NCBI GenBank assembly: GCA_036768485.1 | Contig: JAVLUZ010000834.1 | Span: 122,501-186,500 of the forward strand | Origin: Mermis nigrescens | Taxonomy: Eukaryota; Nematoda; Enoplea; Mermithida; Mermithidae | Direction of reading: 5' to 3' | DNA length: 64,000 bases | Program-made: the position numbers and the translations under genes | Notes under the pieces: generated by a model | Told to the model about the DNA's origin: nothing | Databases searched by the model: none | The model's input: the letters and a program-made list of their open reading frames with translations, nothing else | Shown here: piece by piece, positions 45,739 to 60,300 of the stretch | How the letters are laid out: each line of letters opens with the position of its first letter | Numbering within the stretch: position 1 is the stretch's first letter

Positions 45739-46084
45739 GTGAGAACCCAATTTACTTAGCAAAAGTAAGTGAAATTGACCAGTAACTTTCCTCAATCTAC
45801 GTTCATGATAGATTTTCCGAATTTTTCGTCTTAATAATAAACTTCCGCTTACTTCTGTGTACTGAATGACCCCAGTTTGCATGGCCTAGTCTTTGGCCCA
45901 GTTTATTTCACATTAACACCATTCATCAGTTGTTATGCTCGCTTTATTTATTCGATTAACGCTTTTTGACTATGACCTTATGAATATTTCCACGCTCTGT
46001 TGTTGAATCGCTTAATAATAAGATTTAAGATTTTACAATAAAATGTTTTTGATATTCCAAAAACATTTTAAACGTGAATTTTTG

Positions 46085-46330
46085 AAGCTGATAAAAAAGC
46101 TTTGCATGTATTACCTGCAATCAAAATCTGAAAGCAAAAACTTATTAAGAGCAAAAAGCAATATGCAAATTTTAATTGTAAGATAATTCCACATTTTAGC
46201 AATCGATGACCTTATTAAGCGGCGAAGTTGGATCAGTTTTTTCTATTCTGTCTTTTATCGCTTTTACTTGTCACGTTTATTTTAATTTTAGAATTGCTTA
46301 TTTATTTCAATTTCAAGATAAGATGCCAAG
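46085..46330 (+). repeat. Dispersed repeat family R1, copy 3
   Basis: GCATGTATTACCTGCAATC and AGAGCAAAAAGCAATATGCA blocks match the copies at 6085 and 18490. Confidence 0.5.
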
Positions 46331-46592
46331 ATGAGCAAAATGATTATTTATTGCTAGTACGAGGTTGCATGTGCATTAACTCAAGTGAGCGAATGTAGTG
46401 GAGGGAAAAGTTATAGATCATGCTATACTTCCAGAAAAGTGTGGAAAAATGGAAATCTTCGTGGAAAATTAAGATGAAGTCAGTGCTGAAAATAAAAATC
46501 AAGAATTTCCCTAGAATTTCTCATAATTGACCAGAAACTACAAATAAGCATATTTTTCTATCGCTAATTTCAAATTTCTACAGGGTTGTGTG

Positions 46593-46859
46593 CACACCTG
46601 GGCGTGGGAGGGGGGTTAGAGGAGGGGTATGCACCCCCCAGAAACCAAAACACCCCCCCCAGAAATCAAAATACCCCCCAGAATTCAATTTTTGAAATTT
46701 TTTTTCGTTTTTTTCGCAATTTTTTGATGCCAATGGATAGTGCTTGATGAGAAACGTCGAAAAATGGTGTTTTTATCGCCATACCACTAATAATTCAGGC
46801 CGTTTTTGGACCTTCAAAAAATCTTGCACCCCCCAGAAATTTCTTGCTGCCCACGTATG
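46593..46859 (+). mobile_element. hAT-like MITE family 1, copy I, perfect 8-bp TSD
   Basis: Runs from CACACCTGGGCGTGGGAGG to GCCCACGTATG. Both flanks are GTTGTGTG (46585-46592 and 46860-46867). This copy and copy D define the ends of the family. Confidence 0.92.
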
Positions 46860-46867
46860 GTTGTGTG

Positions 46868-47533
46868 GACATTCCGGCAAGAATGGATCTTTGACTGGCT
46901 GGTTCCTACCTAAAACCGACCATTTTGTGCATGGTTGCGACGCCTTATGTACAGTTCAGCATACAAAATTTATCCACACAAAGACTAACTTAGTAGGCAT
47001 GAATCTCAGACCCCTGACAGACCGTGTTAAAATCGATTTATTTGTTTTTTAAATCTTTTAGATCTGTCATTGTGAAAACAAAAAGTTTGACGAACAGAAT
47101 CGTTGCGACTTCTGCATTTAGATGATAATTTTTCAGATTTTTCTTTCTGAAAAAATTTGGCTTCTTTTTTCGCTCTGCAACTGAACAAAAGTAATTTTCA
47201 AGAAATATGTAGACGCTTAAAATTACAACTGCCTATCCGTGCGGTTAGCAAATTATTGGTGCGCATTATTACTGTATTGAGGGACAGACCTGAGCTCAAC
47301 CTTGAAAAGGTCTTTTGACGATCTTCCCTAAGCTAATGAGCCTAGAGAGTAGTATAGAGACCCCCCACGCATTTCGCAGGTACTGCTACCTTATAACGTG
47401 TGAAAAAGTCGTCCTATCTTTTGTACACACAGGTACCACTTCTCTGCAGAGGACTAGGAAGGTATATTTATAAAATTTCTACAATGGCGGCAATATGGGC
47501 ATGTTTGAGAGCATAAAAAGTTGTACTGGGATG
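46868..47533. other. Non-coding stretch, nothing recognised
   Basis: No gene or repeat recognised. A 102-aa frame that spans into it starts inside MITE copy I and is not supported. Confidence 0.45.
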
Positions 47534-48292
47534 CAGTGTTTTTTTTGTACAAGGCCCATTTGTACATGTACAAAGATGGTCCTTAAGAGTCTTTGTACAT
47601 TTTGTACATGCAAATTTCTGTGTACTATAATATAGTAAAGTAGCGATTTTAGTGTGTTAAAACATGGTTTTCGATCTTTGGTAATGTATTTTAGCTAATT
47701 TCTGGTTTTCTGACGCCAAAAATTACTAAAAATTATCTGAAAACGGCGCGAAGCGCCGAAAAATGTTGACATTTTTCCATTCTAAATGCAAATTCTGCCA
47801 TTTTAAAGATATATAGGACAAATAATTTATCAGTTCGGAGCGAAGCGCCGAAAATTGTCGGAATTTTTAACATCCTTTTTACAGTTTTTGTCTTCCTAAA
47901 AATCCTTGTACATTTTGTACACACAAAATTTTTGGGTACTATAATATGGTACCGCAGCGATTTTAGTGTGGTAAAACAGAGTTCTCCGACTTTTCGTAGT
48001 GTGTTTTAGCTTAATTTCTGGGTTTCTATGGGCAAAAATCACTAAGAATCGTCTTAAAACGGCGCGAAGCGCCGAAAAATTTGACATTTTTCCTTTTGAA
48101 ATGCAATTTCTGCCATTATAAAGATATATAGAACACACAATTACTCATTTCGACGCGAAGCGCCGAAATTTTTCGAGTTTCAGACCTTTTTGTAATTTTT
48201 GGCTTCCCAAAAATCTTTGTACATGTACAAACACGGTTCCGAAAAGTCTTTGTACATCGGAAAAATCTTTGCCGAGTACAAAAAAAACTGTG
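47534..48292. mobile_element. TIR element with internal 306-bp tandem duplication
   Basis: Starts CAGTGTTTTTTTTGTACAAG and ends with the complement of CACAGTTTTTTTTGTACTCG. TTTGTACATGTACAAA palindromes lie near both ends. Inside, 47602-47907 and 47908-48213 are two diverged tandem copies (306 bp), each with GTACTATAATAT and two GCGAAGCGCCGAAA motifs. The right flank is the assembly gap, so the target duplication cannot be checked. Confidence 0.75.
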
Positions 48293-48309
48293 NNNNNNNN
48301 NNNNNNNNN
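48293..48309. other. Assembly gap (17 N)
   Basis: Seventeen unresolved bases exactly at the border between the TIR element and the satellite array. True length and join are uncertain. Confidence 1.
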
Positions 48310-51300
48310 GTCAACAAAAAATATGCCTGATTGGTTTCGCCAAGCTTGGAGTATGCCGCTCAGCCAAGCGATGTAACGTTATTTGGCGTTTGATCCGTTA
48401 AATTACAATTGACGTATGCCAACAAGAATAAAATTACGTTATTCAGAATGCCAATTCAGCTATACGTAATTCATGTTATTCAGAACGCTGATCGAGCTAT
48501 ACGTAAAAAAGCCATTGAAGGATAAGAAAAAATTTATTTCCTTATCGCGAGTGCCACCTAATTTGCCGTTACTGCCGGAGAAGAAAAAGTGACAAATTAG
48601 TGATTTTCTTCAATATGCATGTCAACAAAAAATATGCCTGATTGGTTTCGCCAAGCTTGGAGTATGCCGCTCAGCCGAGCAATGTAACGTTATTTGGCGT
48701 TTGATCCGTTAAATTACAATTGACGTATGCCAACAAGAATAAAATTACGTTATTCAGAATGCTGATTCAGCTATACGTAATTCATGTTATTCAGAACGCC
48801 GATTGAGCTAAACGTAATTCACATTATTCAGAACGCCGATCGAGCTATACGTAAAAAAGCCGTCAAAGGATAAGAAAAAATTTATTCCGTAATCGCGAGT
48901 GCCACCTAATTTGCCGTTACTGCCGGAGAAGAAAAAGTGACAAATTAGTGATTTTCTTCAATATGCATGTCAACAAAAAATATGCCTGATTGGTTTCGCC
49001 AAGCTTGGAGTATGCCGCTCAGCCGAGCAATGTAACGTTATTTGGCGTTCGATCCGTTAAATTACAATTGACGTATGCCAACAAGAATAAAATTACGTTA
49101 TTCAGAATGCCGATTCAGCTATACGTAATTCATGTTATTCAGAACGCTGATCGAGCTATACGTAAAAAAGCCATCGAAGGATAAGAAAAAATTTATTCCC
49201 TTATCGCGAGTGCCACCTAATTTGCCGTTACTTCCAAAGAAGAAAAAGGGACAAATTAGTGATTTTCTTCAATATGCATGTCAACAAAAAATATGCCTGA
49301 TTGGTTTCGCCAAGCTTGGAGTATGCCGCTCAGCCGAGCAATGTAACGTTATTTGGCCTTCGATCCGTTAAATTACGATTGACGTATGCCGACAAGAATA
49401 AAATTACGTTATTCAGAATGCCGATTCAGCGATACGTAATTCATGTTATTCAGAACGCCGATCAAGCTATACGTAAAAAAAGCCATCAAAGGATAAGAAA
49501 AAAATTTATTCCCTTAATCGCGAGTGCCACCTAATTTGCCGTTACTGCCGGAGAAGAAAAAGTGACAAATTAGTGATTTTCTTCAATATGCATGTCAACA
49601 AAAAATATGCCTGATTGGTTTCGCCAAGCTTGGAGTATGCCGCTCAGCCGAGCGATGTAACGTTATTTGGCGTTCGATCCGTTAAATTACAATTGACGTA
49701 TGCCGACAAGAATAAAATTACGTTATTCAGAATGCCGATTCAGCTATACGTAATTCATGTTATTCAGAACGCCGATCGAGCTATACGTAAAAAAGCCATC
49801 AAAGGATAAGAAAAAAATTTATTCCGTAATCGCGAGTGCCACCTAATTTGCCGTTACTGCCGGAGAAGAAAAAGTGACAAATTAGTGATTTTCTTCAATA
49901 TGCATGTCAACAAAAAATATGCCTGATTGGTTTTGCCAAGCTTGGAGTATGCCGCTCAGCCGAGCAATGTAACGTTATTTGGCGTTTGATCCGTTAAATT
50001 ACGATCGACGTATGCCAACAAGAATAAAATTACGTTATTCAGAATGCCGATTCAGCTATACGTAATTCATGTTATTCAGAACGCTGATCGAGCTATACGT
50101 AAAAAGCCATCAAAGGATAAGAAAAAATTTATTCCCTTATCAGCGAGTGCCACCTAATTTGCCGTTACTGCCGGAGAAGAAAAAGTGACAAATTAGTGAT
50201 TTTCTTCAATATGCATGTCAACAAAAAATATGCCTGATTGGTTTCGCCAAGCTTGGAGTATGCCGCTCAGCCGAGCAATGTAACGTTATTTGGCGTTCGA
50301 TCCATTAAATTACGATTGACGTATGCCGACAAGAATAAAATTACGTTATTCAGAATGCCGATTCAGCTATACGTAATTCATGTTATTCAGAACGCCGATC
50401 GAGCTATACGTAATTCACGTTATTCAGAACGCCGATCAAGCTATACGTAAAAAAGCCGTCAAAGGATAAGAAAAAATTTATTCCGTAATCGCGAGTGCCA
50501 CCTAATTTGCCGTTACTGCCGGAGAAGAAAAAGTGACAAATTAGTGATTTTCTTCAATATGCATGTCAACAAAAAATATGCCTGATTGGTTTCGCCAAGC
50601 TTGGAGTATGCCGCTCAGCCGAGCAATGTAACGTTATTTGGCGTTCAATCCGTTAAATTACAATTGACGTATGCCAACAAGAATAAAATTACATTATTCA
50701 GAATGCCGATTCAGCTATACGTAATTCATGTTATTCAGAACGCCGATCGAGCTATACGTAAAAAAGCCATCAAAGGATAAGAAAAAATTTATTCCGTAAT
50801 CGCGAGTGCCACCTAATTTGCCGTTACTGCCGGAGTAAGAAAAAGTGACAAATTAGTGATTTTCTTCAATATGCATGTCAACAAAAAATATGCCTGATTG
50901 GTTTTGCCAAGCTTGGAGTATGCCGCTCAGCCGAGCGATGTAACGTTATTTGGCGTTTGATCCGTTAAATTACAATTGACGTATGCCAACAAGAATAAAA
51001 TTACGTTATTCAGAATGCCGATTCAGCTATACGTAATTCATGTTATTCAGAACGCTGATCGAGCTATACGTAAAAAAGCCATCAAAGGATAAGAAAAAAT
51101 TTATTCCCTTATCGCGAGTGCCACCTAATTTGCCGTTACTGCCGGAGAAGAAAAAGTGACAAATTAGTGATTTTCTTCAATATGCATGTCAACAAAAAAT
51201 ATGCCTGATTGGTTTCGCCAAGCTTGGAGTATGCCGCTCAGCCGAGCGATGTAACGTTATTTGGCATTCGATCCGTTAAATTACGATTGACGTATGCCGA

Positions 51301-54300
51301 CAAGAATAAAATTACGTTATTCAGAATGCCGATTCAGCTATACGTAATTCATGTTATTCAGAACGCCGATCGAGCTATACGTAATTCACGTTATTCAGAA
51401 CGCCGATCGAGCTATACGTAAAATAAGCCGTCAAAGGATAAGAAAAAAATTTATTCCGTAATCGCGAGTGCCACCTAATTTGCCATTACTGCCGGAGAAG
51501 AAAAAGTGACAAATTAGTGATTTTCTTCAATATGCATGTCAACAAAAAATATGCCTGATTGGTTTCGCCAAGCTTGGAGTATGCCGCTCAGCCGAGCAAT
51601 GTAACGTTATTTGGCGTTCGATCCGTTAAATTACGATTGACGTATGCCAACAAGAATAAAATTACGTTATTCAGAATGCCGATTCAGCTATACGTAATTC
51701 ATGTTATTCAGAACGCTGATTGAGCTATACGTAAAAAAGCCATCGAAGGATAAGAAAAAATTTATTCCCTTATCGCGAGTGCCACCTAATTTGCCATTAC
51801 TTCCAAAGAAGAAAAAGGGACAAATTAGTGATTTTCTTCAATATGCATGTCAACAAAAATATGCCTGATTGGTTTCGCAAAGCTTGGAGTATGCCGCTCA
51901 GCCGAGCGATGTAACGTTATTTGGCCTTCGATCCGTTAAATTACGATTGACGTATGCCAACAAGAATATAATTACGTTATTCAGAATGCCGATTCAGCTA
52001 TACGTAATTCACTGTTATTCAGAACGCCAATCGAGCTATACGTAAAAAAAGCCATCAAAGGATAAGAAAAAAATTTATTCCGTAATCGCGAGTGCCACCT
52101 AATTTGCCGTTACTGCCGGAGAAGAAAAAGTGACAAATTAGTGATTTTCTTCAATATGCATGTCAACAAAAAATATGCCTGATTGGTTTCGCCAAGCTTG
52201 GAGTATGCCGCTCAGCCAAGCGATGTAACGTTATTTGGCGTTTGATCCGTTAAATTACGATTGACGTATGCCAACAAGAATAAAATTACATTATTCAGAA
52301 TGCCGATTCAGCTATACGTAATTCATGTTATTCAGAACGCTGATCGAGCTATACGTAAAAAAGCCATCAAAGGATAAGAAAAAATTTATTCCCTTATCGC
52401 GAGTGCCACCTAATTTGCCGTTACTGCCGGAGAAGAAAAAGTGACAAATTAGTGATTTTCTTCAATATGCATGTCAACAAAAAATATGCCTGATTGGTTT
52501 CGCCAAGCTTGGAGTATGCCGCTCAGCCGAGCAATGTAACGTTATTTGGCGTTCGATCCGTTAAATTACAATTGACGTATGCCAACAAGAATAAAATTAC
52601 GTTATTCAGAATGCCAATTCAGCTATACGTAATTCATGTTATTCAGAACGCTGATTAAGCTATACGTAAAAAAGCCATCGAAGGATAAGAAAAAATTTAT
52701 TCCGTAATCGCGAGTGCCACCTAATTTGCCGTTACTGCCGGAGAAGAAAAAGTGACAAATTAGTGATTTTCTTCAATATGCATGTCAACAAAAAATATGC
52801 CTGATTGGTTTTGCCAAGCTTGGAGTATGCCGCTCAGCCGAGCGATGTAACGTTATTTGGCGTTTGATCCGTTAAATTACAATTGACGTATGCCAACAAG
52901 AATAAAATTACGTTATTCAGAATGCCAATTCAGCTATACGTAATTCATGTTATTCAGAACTCTGATTAAGCTATACGTAAAAAAGCCATCGAAGGATAAG
53001 AAAAAATTTATTCCCTTATCGCGAGTGCCACCTAATTTGCCGTTACTGCCGGAGAAGAAAAAGTGACAAATTAGTGATTTTCTTCAATATGCATGTCAAC
53101 AAAAATATGCCTGATTGGTTTCGCCAAGCTTGGAGTATGCCGCTCAGCCGAGCGATGTAACGTTATTTGGCGTTCGATCCGTTAAATTACAATTGACGTA
53201 TGCCAACAAGAATAAAATTACGTTATTCAGAATGCCAATTCAGCTATACGTAATTCATGTTATTCAGAACGCTGATTAAGCTATACGTAAAGAAGCCATC
53301 GAAGGATAAGAAAAAATTTATTCCGTAATCGCGAGTGCCACCTAATTTGCCGTTACTGCCGGAGAAGAAAAAGTGACAAATTAGTGATTTTCTTCAATAT
53401 GCATGTCAACAAAAAATATGCCTGATTGGTTTCGCCAAGCTTGGAGTATTAGCCGCTCAGCCGAGCAATGTAACGTTATTTGGCGTTTGATCCGTTAAAT
53501 TACGATTGACGTATGCCAACAAGAATAAAATTACATTATTCAGAATGCCGATTCAGCTATACGTAATTCATGTTATTCAGAACGCTGATCGAGCTATACG
53601 TAAAAAGCCATCGAAGGATAAGGAAAAATTTATTCCCTTATCGCGAGTGCCACCTAATTTGCCGTTACTGCCGGAGAAGAAAAAGGGACAAATTAGTGAT
53701 TTTCTTCAATATGCATGTCAACAAAAAATATGCCTGATTGGTTTTGCAAAGCTTGGAGTATGCCGCTCAGCCGAGCGATGTAACGTTATTTGGCGTTCGA
53801 TCCGTTAAATTACGATTGACGTATGCCAACAAGAATAAAATTACGTTATTCAGAACGCCGATTCAGCTATACATAATTCACTGTTATTCAGAACGCCAAT
53901 CGAGCTATACGTAAAAAAAGCCATCAAAGGATAAGAAAAAATTTATTCCATAATCGCGAGTGCCACCTAATTTGCCGTTACTGCCGGAGAAGAAAAAGTG
54001 ACAAATTAGTGATTTTCTTCAATATGCATGTCAACAAAAAATATGCCTGATTGGTTTCGCCAAGCTTGGAGTATGCCGCTCAGCCGAGCAATGTAACGTT
54101 ATTTGGCGTTCGATCCATTAAATTACGATTGACGTATGCCAACAAGAATAAAATTACGTTATTCAGAATGCCGATTCAGCTATACGTAATTCATGTTATT
54201 CAGAACGCTGATCGAGCTATACGTAAAAAAGCCATCGAAGGATAAGAAAAAATTTATTCCCTTATCGCGAGTGCCACCTAATTTGCCATTACTTCCGAAG

Positions 54301-57300
54301 AAGAAAAAGTGACAAATTAGTGATTTTCTTCAATATGCATGTCAACAAAAAATATGCCTGATTGGTTTCGCCAAGCTTGGAGTATGCCGCTCAGCCGAGC
54401 GATGTAACGTTATTTGGCGTTCGATCCATTAAATTACGATTGACGTATGCCAACAAGAATAAAATTACGTTATTCAGAATGCCGATTCAGCTATATATAA
54501 TTCACTGTTATTCAGAACGCCAATCGAGCTATACGTAAAAAAGCCATCAAAGGATAAGAAAAAATTTATTCCATAATCGCGAGTGCCACCTAATTTGCCG
54601 TTACTGCCGGAGAAGAAAAAGTGACAAATTAGTGATTTTCTTCAATATGCATGTCAACAAAAAATATGCCTGATTGGTTTCGCCAAGCTTGGAGTATGCC
54701 GCTCAGCCGAGCAATGTAACGTTATTTGGCGTTTGATCCGTTAAATTACGATTGACGTATGCCAACAAGAATAAAATTACGTTATTCAGAATGCCGATTC
54801 AGCTATACGTAATTCATGTTATTCAGAACGCTGATCGAGCTATACGTAAAAAAGCCATCAAAGGATAAGAAAAAATTTATTCCCTTATCGCGAGTGCCAC
54901 CTAATTTGCCGTTACTGCCGGAGAAGAAAAAGTGACAAATTAGTGATTTTCTTCAATATGCATGTCAACAAAAAATATGCCTGATTGGTTTCGCCAAGCT
55001 TGGAGTATGCCGCTCAGCCGAGCGATGTAACGTTATTTGGCGTTCGATCCGTTAAATTACGATTGACGTATGCCAACAAGAATAAAATTACGTTATTCAG
55101 AATGCCAATTCAGCTATACGTAATTCATGTTATTCAGAACGCTGATCGAGCTATACGTAAAAAAGCCATCGAAGGATAAGGAAAAATTTATTCCCTTATC
55201 GCGAGTGCCACCTAATTTGCCGTTACTGCCGGAGAAGAAAAAGTGACAAATTAGTGATTTTTCTTCAATATGCATGTCAACAAAAAATATGCCTGATTGG
55301 TTTCGCCAAGCTTGGAGTATGCCGCTCAGCCGAGCGATGTAACGTTATTTGGCGTTTGATCCGTTAAATTACAATTGACGTATGCCAACAAGAATAAAAT
55401 TACGTTATTCAGAATGCCAATTCAGCTATACGTAATTCATGTTATTCAGAACGCTGATCAAGCTATACGTAAAAAAGCCATCGAAGGATAAGAAAAAATT
55501 TATTCCCTTATTGCGAGTGCCACCTAATTTGCCGTTACTGCCGGAGAAGAAAAAGTGACAAATTAGTGATTTTCTTCAATATGCATGTCAACAAAAAATA
55601 TGCCTGATTGGTTTCGCCAAGCTTGGAGTATGCCGCTCAGCCGAGCGATGTAACGTTATTTGGCGTTTGATCCGTTAAATTACAATTGACGTATGCCGAC
55701 AAGAATAAAATTACGTTATTCAGAATGCCGATTCAGCTATACGTAATTCATGTTATTCAGAACGCCGATCGAGCTATACGTAAAAAAGCCATCAAAGGAT
55801 AAGAAAAAATTTATTCCGTAATCGCGAGTGCCACCTAATTTGCCGTTACTGCCGGAGAAGAAAAAGTGACAAATTAGTGATTTTCTTCAATATGCATGTC
55901 AACAAAAAATATGCCTGATTGGTTTCGCCAAGCTTGGAGTATGCCGCTCAGCCAAGCGATGTAACGTTATTTGGCGTTCGATCCGTTAAATTACGATTGA
56001 CGTATGCCAACAAGAATAAAATTACGTTATTCAGAATGCCGATTCAGCTATACGTAATTCATGTTATTCAGAACGCTGATTGAGCTATACATAAAAAAGC
56101 CATTGAAGGATAAGAAAAAAATTTATTCCCTTATCGCGAGTGCCACCTAATTTGCCATTACTGCCGGAGAAGAAAAAGGGACAAATTAGTGATTTTCTTC
56201 AATATGCATGTCAACAAAAAATATGCCTGATTGGTTTCGCCAAGCTTGGTGTATGCCGCTCAGCCGAGTGATGTAAAGTTATTTGGCGTTTGATCCGTTA
56301 AATTACGATCAACGTATGCCAACAAGAATAAAATTACGTTATTCAGAATGCCGATTCAGCTATACGTAATTCATGTTATTCAGAATGCCGATTGACCTAT
56401 ACGTAATTCACGTTATTCAGAACGCTGATTGAGCTATACGTAAAAAAGCCGTCAAAGGATAAGAAAAAATTTATTTCTGTAATTAGCGAGTGCCACCTAA
56501 TTTGCCGTTACTGCCGGAGAAGGAAGAGTGACAAATTAGTGATTTTCTTCAATATGCATGTCAAGAAAAAATATGCCTGATTGGTTTCACCAAGCTTGGA
56601 GTATGCCGCTCAGCCGAGCGATGTAACGTTATTTGGCATTCGATCCGTTAAATTATGATTGACGTATGCCAACAAGAATAAAATTACGTTATTCAGAATG
56701 CCAATTCAGCTATATGTAATTCATGTTATTCCAGAACGCTGATCAAGCTATACGTAGAAATGCCATCGAAGGATAAGAAAAAATTTATTCCCTTATCGCG
56801 AGTGCCACCTAATTTGCCGTTACTGCCGGAGAAGAAAAAGTGACAAATTAGTGATTTTCTTCAATATGCATGTCAACAAAAAATATGCCTGATTGGTTTC
56901 GCCAAGCTTGGACTATGCCGCTCAGCCAAGCGATGTAACGTTATTTGCCATTTGATCCGTTAAATTACGATTGACGTATGCCAACAAGAATAAAATTACG
57001 TTATTCAGAATGCCAATTCAGCTATACGTAATTCATGTTATTCAGAACGCTGATCAAGCTATACGTAAAAAAGCCATCGAAGGATAAGAAAAAATTTATT
57101 CCCTTATCGCGAGTGCCACCTAATTTGCCATTACTGCCGGAGAAGAAAAAGTGACAAATTAGTGATTTTCTTCAATATGCATGTCAACAAAAAATATGCC
57201 TGATTGGTTTCGCCAAGCTTGGAGTATGCCGCTCAGCCGAGCGATGTAACATTATTTGGCGTTTGATCCGTTAAATTACGATTGACGTATGCCAACAAGA

Positions 57301-60300
57301 ATAAAATTACGTTATTCAGAATGCCAATTCAGCTATACGTAATTCATGTTATTCAGAACGCTGATCGAGCTATACATAAAAAAGCCATCGAAGGATAAGA
57401 AAAAATTTATTCCCTTATTGCGAGTGCCACCTAATTTGCCGTTACTTCCAAAGAAGAAAAAGGGACAAATTAGTGATTTTCTTCAATATGCATGTCAACA
57501 AAAATATGCCTGATTTGTTTCGCAAAGCTTGGAGTATGCCGCTCAGCCGAGCAATGCTAACGTTATTTGGCGTTCGATCCGTTAAATTACAATTGATGTA
57601 TGCCAACAAGAATAAAATTACGTTATTCAGAATGCCGATTCAGCTATACGTAATTCATGTTATTCAGAACGCCGATTGAGCTAAACGTAATTCACATTAT
57701 TCAGAACGCCAATCGAGCTATACGTAAAAAAAGCCATCAAAGGATAAGAAAAAAATTTATTCCGTAATCGCGAGTGCCACCTAATTTGCCATTACTGCCG
57801 GAGAAGAAAAAGTGACAAATTAGTGATTTTCTTCAATATGCATGTCAACAAAAAATATGCCTGATTGGCTTCGCAAAGCTTGGAGTATGCCGCTCAGCCG
57901 AGCAATGTAACGTTATTTGGCATTCGATCCGTTAAATTACGATTGACGTATGCCAACAAGAATAAAATTACGTTATTCAGAATGCCGATTCAGCTATACG
58001 TAATTCATGTTATTCAGAACGCCAATCAAGCTATACGTAAAAAAAGCCATCAAAGGATAAGAAAAAAATTTATTCCGTAATCGCAAGTGCCACCTAATTT
58101 GCGGTTACTGCCAGAGAAGAAAAAGTGACAAATTAGTGATTTTCTTCAATATGCATGTCAACAAAAAATATGCCTGATTGGTTTCGCCAAGCTTGGAGTA
58201 TGCCGCTCAGCCAAGCGATGTAACGTTATTTGGCGTTTGATCCGTTAAATTACAATTGACGTATGCCAACAAGAATAAAATTACGTTATTCAGAATGCCG
58301 ATTCAGCTATACGTAATTCATGTTATTCAGAACGCTGATCAAGCTATACGTAAAAAAGCCATTGAAGGATAAGAAAAAATTTATTCCCTTATCGCGAGTG
58401 CCACCTAATTTGCCGTTACTGCCGGAGAAGAAAAAGTGACAAATTAGTGATTTTCTTCAATATGCATGTCAACAAAAAATATGCCTGATTGGTTTCACCA
58501 AGCTTGGAGTATGCCGCTCAGCCAAGCAATGTAACGTTATTTGGCGTTTGATCCGTTAAATTACAATTGATGTATGCCAACAAGAATAAAATTATGTTAT
58601 TCAGAATGCCGATTCAGCTATACGTAATTCATGTTATTCAGAACGCCGATTGAGCTAAACGTAATTCACATTATTCAGAACGCCGATCAAGTTATACATA
58701 AAAAAGCCGTCAAAGGATAAGAAAAAATTTATTCCATAATCGCGAGTGCCACCTAATTTGCCGTTACTGCCGGAGAAGAAAAAGTGACAAATTAGTGATT
58801 TTCTTCAATATGCATGTCAACAAAAAATATGCCTGATTGGCTTCGCAAAGCTTGGAGTATGCCGCTCAGCCGAGCAATGTAACGTTATTTGGCGTTCAAT
58901 CCGTTAAATTACAATTGACGTATGCCAACAAGAATAAAATTACGTTATTCAGAATGCCGATTCAGCTATACGTAATTCATGTTATTCAGAACGCTGATCG
59001 AGCTATACGTAAAAAAGCCATCGAAGGATAAGAAAAAATTTATTCCCTTATTGCGAGTGCCACCTAATTTGCCGTTACTTCCAAAGAAGAAAAAGGGACA
59101 AATTAGTGATTTTCTTCAATATTCATGTCAACAAAAATATGCCTGATTTGTTTCGCAAAGCTTGGAGTATGCCACTCAGCCGAGCAATCTAACGTTATTT
59201 GGCCTTCGATCCGTTAAATTACAATTGACGTATGCCGACAAGAATATAATTACGTTATTCAGAATGCCAATTCAGCGATACGTAATCCATGTTATTCAGA
59301 ACGCCAATCAAGCTATACGTAAAAAAGGCATCAAAGGATAAGAAAAAAATTTATTCCTCAATCGCGAGTGCCACCTAATTTGCCGTTACTGCCGGAGAAG
59401 AAAAAGTGACAAATTAGTGATTTTCTTCAATATGCATGTCAACAAAAAATATGCCTGATTGGTTTCGCCAAGCTTGGAGTATGCCGCTCAGCCGAGCAAT
59501 GTAACGTTATTTGGCATTCAATCCGTTAAATTACATTTAACGTATTCCGACAAGAATAAAATTACATTATTCAGAACGACGATTGAGCTATATGTAATTC
59601 ACTTTATTCAGAACGCCAATCGAGCTATACGTAAAAAAAGCCGTCAAAGGATAAGAAAAAAATTTATTTCGTAATTGCGAGTGCCACCTAATTTGCCGTT
59701 AGTGCCGGAGTAGAAAAAGTGACAAATTAGTGATTTTCTTCAATATGCATGTCAACAAAAAATATGCCTGATTGGTTTTGCCAGGCTTGGAGTATGCCGC
59801 TCAGCCGAGCAATGTAACGTTATTTGGCGTTTGATCCGTTAAATTACGATCGACGTATGCCAACAAGAATAAAATTACGTTATTCAGAATGCCGATTCAG
59901 CGATACGTAAAATACGCCTGATTGGTTTTGCCAAGCTAGGAGTATGCCGCTCAGCCGAGCAATGTAATGTTATTTGGCGTTTGATCCGTTAAATTACGAT
60001 TGATGTATGCCAACAAGAATAAAATTACGTGATTCAGAATGCCGATTCAGCTATATGTAATTCATGTTATTCAGAACGCTGATCAAGCTATACGTAAAAA
60101 AGCCATCGGAGGATAAGAAAAAATTTATTCCCTTATCGCGAGTGCCACCTAATTTGCCGTTACTGCCAGAGAAGAAAAAGTGACAAATTAGTGATTTTCT
60201 TCAATATGCATGTCAACAAAAAATATGCCTGATTGGTTTCGCCAAGCTTGGAGTATGCCGCTCAGCCGAGCGATGTAACGTTATTTGGCGTTCGATCCGT

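Noticed and set aside
46744..47052. 102-aa frame
   Set aside because: Begins inside MITE copy I and runs across its target duplication. Not conserved or recognisable.
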